This document shows positions 56,779 to 64,000 of a stretch of 64,000 nt of DNA, piece by piece. The notes under the pieces are model-generated. The model made no database searches. It was not told the origin of the DNA and saw nothing but the letters and a program-made list of their open reading frames with translations. Position numbers and translations under genes: made by a program. Within the stretch, counting starts at the first letter, position 1, and the number at the start of each line of letters is the position of its first letter. Origin of the DNA: Uranotaenia lowii (taxonomy: Eukaryota; Arthropoda; Insecta; Diptera; Culicidae); the NCBI RefSeq assembly GCF_029784155.1, contig NC_073691.1, forward strand, positions 56,716,217-56,780,216, in the 5' to 3' direction.

Positions 56779-58209
56779 TGCTGTTTCTACTCTCGGCTGA
56801 TTACCTCGCCAGAACCTAGCGCTGGAGATAATGGCCTAACCTCTCAACTAGAAAAGTGTCAGATATGAAGCGCGAAGAAGCTAAAGTGTATGAGTTATGG
56901 CCTCTTCCCTATAGATGAGATATGTTTCACAGTTTTCAGCTTTCCTTATCGGCTCAATTGGCTTTATAACTTCTTCAAAGCCCGGCTGAGTGCAAAAAAT
57001 AAATACTATCGCATTGGGTAACTCCGAAAAACCGAAAACGGATCTTCTCGCGAACGAAATTCGCGGGCAGCTTTTTTTTCTCTCGGTCTTCTTCTGATTA
57101 CGGCAATCAAATTATCAAACGTTCCGCCCAGTGCTCCCTTTCACAATCTGCACATCTGCAGCAAACGCGCCTCTGTAAAGTGTGTGGTGTAAATTATATT
57201 GGGCTTGCGAACCATCCAAAAGCCCAAAAACCCAAAAAATAAAACTTCCCAAAGCTTCGGAACAACCATTCGAAGAGCCGTGTTAGGAGGTTGTGTTAGA
57301 GGTTCAAGAAGTAACCCTGGGCCAGCAAATAATTTGCCAAGGCCTCGACTTGGCGCGAAAAACCTGACAAAACTAACCGGTCCAGTCTAAGGCAAAAGGT
57401 AACAGCAAAATTAAAAAAAAATCGGCTAGTACCTCTAAAAGTCTAAACTCTATCCTAGCAGCAGCAGCCAAAAGGCAGGTCAATTTCTGCACCAAACCAA
57501 CAACGAAGGTTGCCAGCAGCAGTGCAAGAGTTTGCCCGGACGGAAACCCATAAATCGCCTCATTTCTTGTCTAATTAATACGGCGAACCCTTGCGAAGAT
57601 TAGACGCAGAAGAGACAGACAGAGCGAAGATGTGAAAAGTTCGCGAAAAAAAAGAGGCCCCAAAACCTCTTGGACAGTAACACCGGACAGACACTAAATA
57701 CGGATCTAATACCTGCAAAACTTTTCTGGCAGCTTACCGTCAGCATCGAGTGAATTAGTTAAAAGTTGAATTTGCCACTACCCGTACTAAATCATCTGGT
57801 ATTATTTCTTTTGTTTGCAAAATAGTTAACTGAGCCACACTTCTCAGCCGAGCGCGCGATAGGAAAGCGAACTTTTTAACAGTTGCTTACAGCGCGGCGC
57901 TTCGATTCAAATAAATATAGATAGTCATGTTTTTAATAGAATTAGTGATAGTGAATTTCCTATCATTATCAATGTTGATGCAGGCCGCCTGGTCGGATTA
58001 GTTTCTACTTAGGCGCTGCGTGAATCGGCGTGTCTTTCTCCGAGGTGATTGAGCGATTGTGCCGAAAATAAAGACAGTTTTTTTTCTTATTACGGGTACG
58101 ACTTTTTTTTTATCATCCTTTCAAATTCAAAACAGGCGAGTCAAAGTTACCAAATTGTTGCCATATGGAATTGAAAGGTACAATGGTTGCAAAAATCCAA
58201 TGCCTATTT
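56779..58209. other. Low-repeat island, no gene recognised
   Basis: From about 56,800 to 58,060 the base composition is more even, with segments such as CCAAGGCCTCGACTTGGCGC (57,339) and AGCAGCAGCAGCC (57,459). A 63-codon frame (57,199-57,390) has no recognisable domain. This could be intronic or 5'-UTR host DNA. Confidence 0.35.
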
Positions 58210-58476
58210 AGCAAATCTCAGTACCCAAAATGCGCTGGAAAGTGTACTGTGCCAAAGATGAAATAATTGAAAAAGCACTACTGGCATAAAGACTTGAGTC
58301 CCAAGCAAAATTATGCATGAACACTACACTTAAGTGAACCAAGAAAAACATATTATGGGATTTTACTCCTATTGGATAATTCATCCCAAAAAAAAAATTG
58401 TGAGAATCGAACTCACTGTAACATCTCACCTCGGCTTGCCAGACCGATATCTTAACCAGTGCACAATCTGAGTTGG
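58210..58476 (-). mobile_element. tRNA-derived sequence, SINE or pseudogene
   Basis: On the minus strand, 58,476-58,398 reads GTGCACTGGTTAAGATATCG (D-arm/A-box-like), an anticodon arm TCGGT-CTGGCAA-GCCGA whose loop would give anticodon GGC, a long variable stretch, and a perfect T arm GTGAG-TTCGATT-CTCAC. The 5' and 3' acceptor strands do not pair, and a poly-T follows (minus strand), so it is not a functional tRNA. The body may extend to about 58,210, but that end is not defined. Confidence 0.6.
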
Positions 58477-59780
58477 TTAGCAAATGAAAGTTTATTGACA
58501 TAGTCCTTTTGCCACCGGCAACTGCCGCCTGCCGTTAGGCCAGTGTTTTTTTATCCCTTTTTGTCTTTGATCGGAAAGGGAAGAGAATGGGAGGCTAATG
58601 GGGTGGAAACGGGAAACTATAAACTGTTTTTTATTACCGACCGGTTTACATACACCCACACAGCTCATCTTGGCTGGTAGTTTTTTTTTTTGCGTAGGTT
58701 GGAAACCAAGAAGGTTCTTTTTGTCCTAATGCCTGTTTACATACACATAAAGCACTCCGTATATCATTGGAGAATATCCGTGCTGATTGTTTCCATCCTG
58801 CTCTGTATTGTGATGGGATGTGGAATATGTTTTATTTGGTTTCTTTCAGACATATGCAACGCGGTGGCGTTGGTAGGACAATTCCAGATATTCATGCCGG
58901 TCTGGTATAGAATCTTATACCGATAATTCTACCTCCAAGGAAGTCCATTATTGGAGTAGAGTTTGATTTGTGGGTGTACGCAGCTAACTGTCTGGTCCAT
59001 CGAGTTTTATTTGAATATATAATCCTTTCACATTTACTAATCCAACTTGAAAAATTTGAGGCATAAAATGAGGTTAATCCAGACTAAAAAAAATGAAAGC
59101 ACTGCGAAATTTCATTCCATTACAAGTGTTTTTTTTTAAAATACATTGGAAATAGTGATGTGCAGTTCCAATTTACATCTCCTTCGGTTCAGTTGTGGTT
59201 TGTACAAAATATTTCGATCTCGACCGATTTTACTCAAACCGTTTGCGCGATCATTCAAACAGTACCATACACTATGCAAATCGCATTCACTACGACAGAG
59301 ATTCATCGAATTTCATCGCATTTGTACAAATGTGGTGTGGTCTACAGCCCGCTTAAAATGAACGCAAGTTTCGGCTCAGCATGAGCGGAAAAGTCGAGTT
59401 TTGTCCCGGGGCACGTGTGTGCATGAAGGGAATTCATTAAATCACAGCCTACTTTGAATAACGTGATGTGTCTTGAATCAGAAATTGAAATTGAAATGCT
59501 ACAAGTAATAACAATACCAATAAATATAACCATAATTTAAAGCTTCGGAAGTAAGAATCATTGCACAGAAATAGAATATATAAAATATAACACCAGATTT
59601 AAAAAGAAATCAAAACCCATACTTAAAAATTGTTCAGCAAAAAGATAATAATTGTTGGATATTAATCATCTTAATTCAAAATTTTTCTAAAATTTCAATT
59701 GATGGCTCTATTGAACAACATGTTCCATTGATCATTGAATGCTTAAACTACCAATGTACAAGGTGATTTCTTGAATGATC
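58477..59780. other. Gene-free stretch
   Basis: A 78-codon hydrophobic frame (58,690-58,926) and overlapping frames at 59,146-59,384 have no family resemblance and no supporting context. No TIRs or tandem units were recognised. Confidence 0.35.
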
Positions 59781-60847
59781 TATACTGCCGCTATTCGCAA
59801 GACTGTCCCATTTGCATTTTCGTCATTTTTCAGTTTATCTCAAAAATCGTTCAAATACAGTTAGTTCTTCAATTTAGACTAAAACTTTCATAACTTTGTT
59901 CTCAACATATATGAAAAAAATACCAAGTCATGTCTGTCCCATATGAAATATACCCGCAAAGCTGTCCCATATGTCTATTTTTACAGAATGCTTTAAAATT
60001 GGTTTTCTAATTTACTTTAATTTTACAAATGTTCATACAATGTGTGCGACAAAATAAGCATTCATTGAAATTACGAAAGTTAGACTAGATAAAACAGTAC
60101 AGTAAAGTCGAAAATATCAATTTCCATAATTTTTACAAGCTATGATTAGCCTAATGGGTAAATTCCACAAAACTGTTTTTTTTATACCATGCCATAAAAT
60201 CTATGAACCAAAATACGCGTACCTGGTAGCACACGCCTAAGTCATATTGTATTGATTATTCTCAATAAATATTTGCAGCCAAGATGCTTCGCCTTTTCTG
60301 ATTCAGCAATTTGTTAGTATTTATAGTCTTTCTAAAAAGATAATCGACAGAAAAACTTTCCAAAAGATGAAGGTATAGGTTGTTTTATTCATGGAACGTT
60401 GTTATTGATTTTATTTTAGACCTACTCAATTTTTACGATAAACTTACGTTATCTTTATCTAAATATGTTATAAACATCATTTTAAACTTATTTTCATTAG
60501 TAAACAACCAGTAAAGTGAATAATACAGCGCAGATAGAGAGAATCAAATGATCAACTGACAAAAGAAAAGCCAAATATGGGACAGCTTTGCGGGTACATT
60601 TAATACGCATGCGAAATATACTCGCAAGGCCGTCCCATCATTATTTTCTCTTCTGCATCAACAACTTCCAAAGCAAAAAAACATTGGACGAAATTCTACA
60701 ACAATTATCTTAATATCTGTGAAGAAAGAAATAGAAAAGGTAAAGTTTCAACCGAGAAATCCACGAAAGTTTATAAAAATCTTTAAAGCCGTTTTTCTCG
60801 GTTCGTTGTTTTTACATATGGGACAGATTTGCCGGCAGCGGCAGTAT
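59781..60847. mobile_element. GCCGC-ended TIR element, copy 2 (1.07 kb)
   Basis: Left end TATACTGCCGCTATTCGCAA and then GACTGTCCCAT; right end is the inverse of TATACTGCCGCTGCCGGCAA then ATCTGTCCCAT (60,815-60,847). Internal copies of (T)ACCCGCAAAGCTGTCCCAT occur near 59,950 and, inverted, near 60,575-60,595 and 60,620. The ends beginning TATACTGCCGC fit a TA duplication. It shares the end and the TTTTTCAGTTTATC module with the copy at 56,338, but is 2.4 times longer. Confidence 0.85.
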
Positions 60848-61076
60848 AGAGAGGTGATAGAAATAAAAATAAGGAACTCAGAGTTTAGTTCAAAATATTG
60901 AAACACGAAGCATATACTAATTAAGTTAACATTGCTCATTATAATTCAGCTATTTACCTGCTACTTCGAATCATTTTTCAAACTTTTCATAGATTGATTT
61001 AAAAAAAATTGAGAAAGATCATGTAAAATAATCAAAATAAGTGAATCATTTTAATTTTCGAGCGCAGATTATGTAG
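60848..61076. other. Spacer between TIR elements
   Basis: AT-rich; nothing recognised. Confidence 0.4.
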
Positions 61077-62116
61077 TAGGGGAGATGGGGGCATAATGGC
61101 CACCTTAAGGAAAACGGTTATTTAACCATAGAAAATAGCTATAATATGGAGGTTACATTATTGTTTCGTATTCAGACACTTGAAAAGCCTATTCCCTAAC
61201 GGGCTGAAACTTGAAAAACTAGATGAAAACGTTAAAAAATGCATTTTAAAAAATTTTGCCAAAAGCTGAAAACCAGCCACTGTGGAGGCATAATGAGAAC
61301 CCCCCCTGAGGCAGTATGAGCACCATTAAATAGGGGAAAATTGTGCGTTTTTGCCGGGGAATATAGCAGCGAATTCAATTCGATGAAGTCAGGTGAGTCG
61401 TAGATTCATCAAACAAAGCAATAACAAAATAATCTAGGTCTGTTTGTAGAATACACGCACGCTCATACATTAAGTGCTTTGTTCGGAGGATGATGCTACT
61501 AGCCGTATAATGTAACAATAAAAAAATCGATCATGAATTGTGAATGGAAAAAAATCACCTCGAACAGAAATCTAACTTTAGTCTTTTGATTACCTCTCCG
61601 ACATCTTACCAATAGGCTAAATCGTCGAATGAAAACTAGTCAAGGTCTGGCGCTATAAATCAATTTGAATTCGCTGCTAGATTCTACGGCAAAAAATGCT
61701 CATTATGCCTCTATAATATGGTGCTCTATATGCCCCTAGTCAACAAATTTAAGTAAAAACGTGTTTTAAAATTGATAAAAGTGAAAAATCAAAAATTTTT
61801 TGATGGTAAAAATTGAGAAACAATGTGCACATCATGTTGCAGTGCGTACATTATAGATCAAGGTTATTTTAAGATCATAAGAGCTTATTTCGTGGTGCTC
61901 AAAAATTATAATATTTTCGTAACTTGAGAACCAAGCTAGTTTTTTTTTAATTTCTCTGTAAAGATGATAAGGAGATTCCTTTTTTTGTGAAAAATTAATA
62001 CTATAGGAAGTACGAAACAAATCCTCATGAAAATTTATTTAAGAAAATACGCACTTTCGTAGAAAAGCGTAGTTCTCATTATGCCTCGGGTGCTCATTAT
62101 GCCCTCATCTCCCCTA
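61077..62116. mobile_element. TIR element, 1.04 kb
   Basis: Left end TAGGGGAGATGGGGGCATAA then TGGCCACC; right end is the inverse with small differences (GGTGCTCATTATGCCCTCAT then CTCCCCTA at 62,089-62,116), giving a TIR of about 28 bp. The motif GCATAATGAG/CTCATTATGC recurs in the interior, along with an inner inverted pair GCAGCGAATTCAATT / AATTTGAATTCGCTGC (61,368 and 61,662). No transposase frame. Confidence 0.85.
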
Positions 62117-64000
62117 TATCACCACAGACAAACAGACAGGACACTTAGAACAAAAATCGGTTGATTTTTCGCAAAGCGAATTCCTTTTGCCTATTCTGAA
62201 ATGATCAAGGATACCTTTGACATTTTGATGTTTTAAGAATAAGGTAAACAATGAAATTCAAGATTGGTGAAGCCGTTCTCTTCGTCAATAAAGTTTAAGA
62301 AGAATCAAGTCTAAAAACGCAGGGTCCAGCACCTAAGTACAGCAGTGAGTGTAACGAATGTAAGCAAGCAAAAGGATAAAATTGATGCTCGCCTGGGCTT
62401 CTGGAGAGATTTTACAACCTCTTTCAAAGATTCCTAACAGTGAGATCAGCTCATGCATCATTATATTTTTCAGGTACAGATATCCGAGCCACGCCACCGA
62501 GTAGGTTACCCAGCAATCCTTTCTCCCATTCCATTTAGAAAAAAAAAATCAAGCATAATTCCGGGTCAGTTAATTAATGATCATTTCCGTTTGTGGCAGA
62601 TTCCGGCAACTGATTCCAATTCGAAATTAAACATAAATTGATGATTTACATATCCATCTTTAAGTTATCGAATGTCGAAAATGAACTCATTTGTTATAAA
62701 CCTCTCTTAGCTAGGAATTTGAAAATAAAATTAATGTTTATTTACGACAAAATACTTTTTTTTAAATTTTAATAATATTTCAATTAAAGAATAGTCTTAA
62801 AAATAGTCTTCAAGAAGGACATATTTGTAGGATCTTCTTTTCAATTTCATCGCTCCCAAATCTTGTCCAGCTGAAATTCCAATGCAGATGTCCACAGGAT
62901 AGAGATTTCCAAAGTATCCTGGAGTATCTTTCACGAAAAAATTCTTGTTCGGTAGATTCACATTCACGGTTTATTTTCTCTAAACGTTGATCAAGGGTTT
63001 CGACAAATCAAAACAGCATTCTGGCTGGCCACTAGTGCTTACAACGAAGGCAATATGAATTCAGTGCACGTATATGCCGATTACATCTGAATGAAAAAAA
63101 TGAAGGAATTTAAGCACAACGTTTCGTCAAGAAAAATGCAGAAGTGTCTTAAATGATTTTCATCAGTTATTTCAAAAAGAAAAATAGCATATCATGATAA
63201 GTTCTTAGTAGTTGTAGACCTTTTCGTTTATATTTTTCAATACCTTTTCTATGGGGATATATGCCAAGTAACACAGATTAAGCCAACTAGCATTTGAGTG
63301 TTTATTTATGATTTTATTATGGCAATTTATATGCAGCTAGTTTTATAAATGTTTAATTATAGTTATGAAAAATGCTTAGATTCTTGATTCAACCATTTGT
63401 GTTCAGGTAGATTTGAAAACGCTAATAAATCTTTTACTAAATATACTGTTAAGTTGTTCAGAAAGAGTCCTGAATGATCTTTTAAAACTCCTACAAAACA
63501 TAAACTAAGAAGTTTGTTCCTAGCATGTTTGATGTTTTGTAAAGACACTCAGTGTTTATTTTGAAACCGTTATTAAGTTAGGTGACACTTCTCCATTAAG
63601 ATGTCAAAACAGGACACGCTCAGGCTAGGTTGCACATATTTGAATTCGTATTCCCGTTTATACACATTTTTGATAAGTCATGTACTTTTTGAGTTAAATA
63701 GAAAAATATATAAAAATCTTTGAAATGCTTCAAATCACCGGTATTTGTATGAATATCTCTACAATATGAGTATTGTGTAAAAGGATCTAACTAGTTGGAG
63801 ACAAAATTTGATGCTTGAAGGTATCATTAATCCAAGATGGTGATTTTCATTTTTCTTTCCAAAACTTCAAATGACTGAATATCTCATAAAATATCCACAA
63901 TATGAGTATTGGGTGAAAAGGCTAAATGAAAAGGATTCGAATTTCATTGTCCTACGCCACTTTGAAATCCAAAATGGTTTCATTCGCTCAACTTTAAAAT
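62117..64000. other. Gene-free right edge
   Basis: AT-rich sequence. A 65-codon minus-strand frame at 62,810-63,006 contains a charged, coiled-coil-like start (LDQRLEKINRECESTEQEFF) but no start codon and no family I can name. No TIR, tandem array or RNA gene was recognised. Confidence 0.35.

Noticed and set aside
58690..58926. 78-codon hydrophobic membrane protein
   Set aside because: No family match, no supporting context; AT-rich sequence often gives hydrophobic chance frames.

Overview
This window is visibly AT-rich eukaryotic DNA made almost entirely of transposable elements, their non-autonomous relatives and satellite arrays. The TE set (a Tc1/mariner transposase of the MDDE / 'PELRPIE' type seen in mosquito ITmD37E elements, R1-like and Jockey/CR1-like LINEs, tRNA-derived SINEs, many short TIR elements, hAT-type ends with 8-bp target duplications) suggests an insect, most likely a culicid mosquito. 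That assignment is inference from family resemblance. I see no convincing host protein-coding exon: most long reading frames lie in simple repeats or dead transposons.

The dominant structure is an inverted duplication. Positions 11,264-22,156 recur as the reverse complement at 43,717-54,609 (10,893 bp per arm). Position x in one arm pairs with 65,873-x in the other throughout, and even a 15-base G/C homopolymer has the same length in both. Every feature in the left arm is therefore mirrored in the right arm: an 81-bp-arm palindromic element, a 0.43-kb hAT-like element with its 8-bp duplication, diverged AG-rich modules, a 0.96-kb TIR element, a 1.59-kb hAT-like element, a SINE with a 21-bp target duplication, and an AGCTC-rich foldback end.

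Between the arms (22,157-43,716) lie a 76-80-bp satellite (23.9-26.15 kb) with a diverged relative (27.5-27.9 kb), a LINE graveyard (28.5-33.1 kb), a 0.9-kb TIR element holding a tRNA-like head (33.4-34.3 kb), a Tc1/mariner-type element with a nested 1-kb foldback MITE (36.1-38.5 kb), and a large foldback element (38.47-44.0 kb). The foldback element has two opposed arrays of a 123-bp repeat, about 17-19 copies each, around a 0.54-kb core, with AGCTC-rich outer ends. The inner breakpoint of the inverted duplication falls inside this element's terminal sequence, which links the foldback element to the rearrangement.

Left of the arms (1-11,263): a 9-bp (ATTGACAAA-like) array at 0.2-1.5 kb, a 0.65-kb TIR element, a 1.08-kb TIR element, a mariner nested in another mariner (8.1-9.5 kb), and a degenerate GGATCAG-type low-complexity tract. 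Right of the arms (54,610-64,000): a short minisatellite, hairpins, a second copy of the 36-kb element, two members of one GCCGC-ended TIR family, a tRNA-derived sequence, and a 1.04-kb TIR element. The strongest candidates for something new are the foldback element and the very young or artefactual 10.9-kb palindrome arms it borders.
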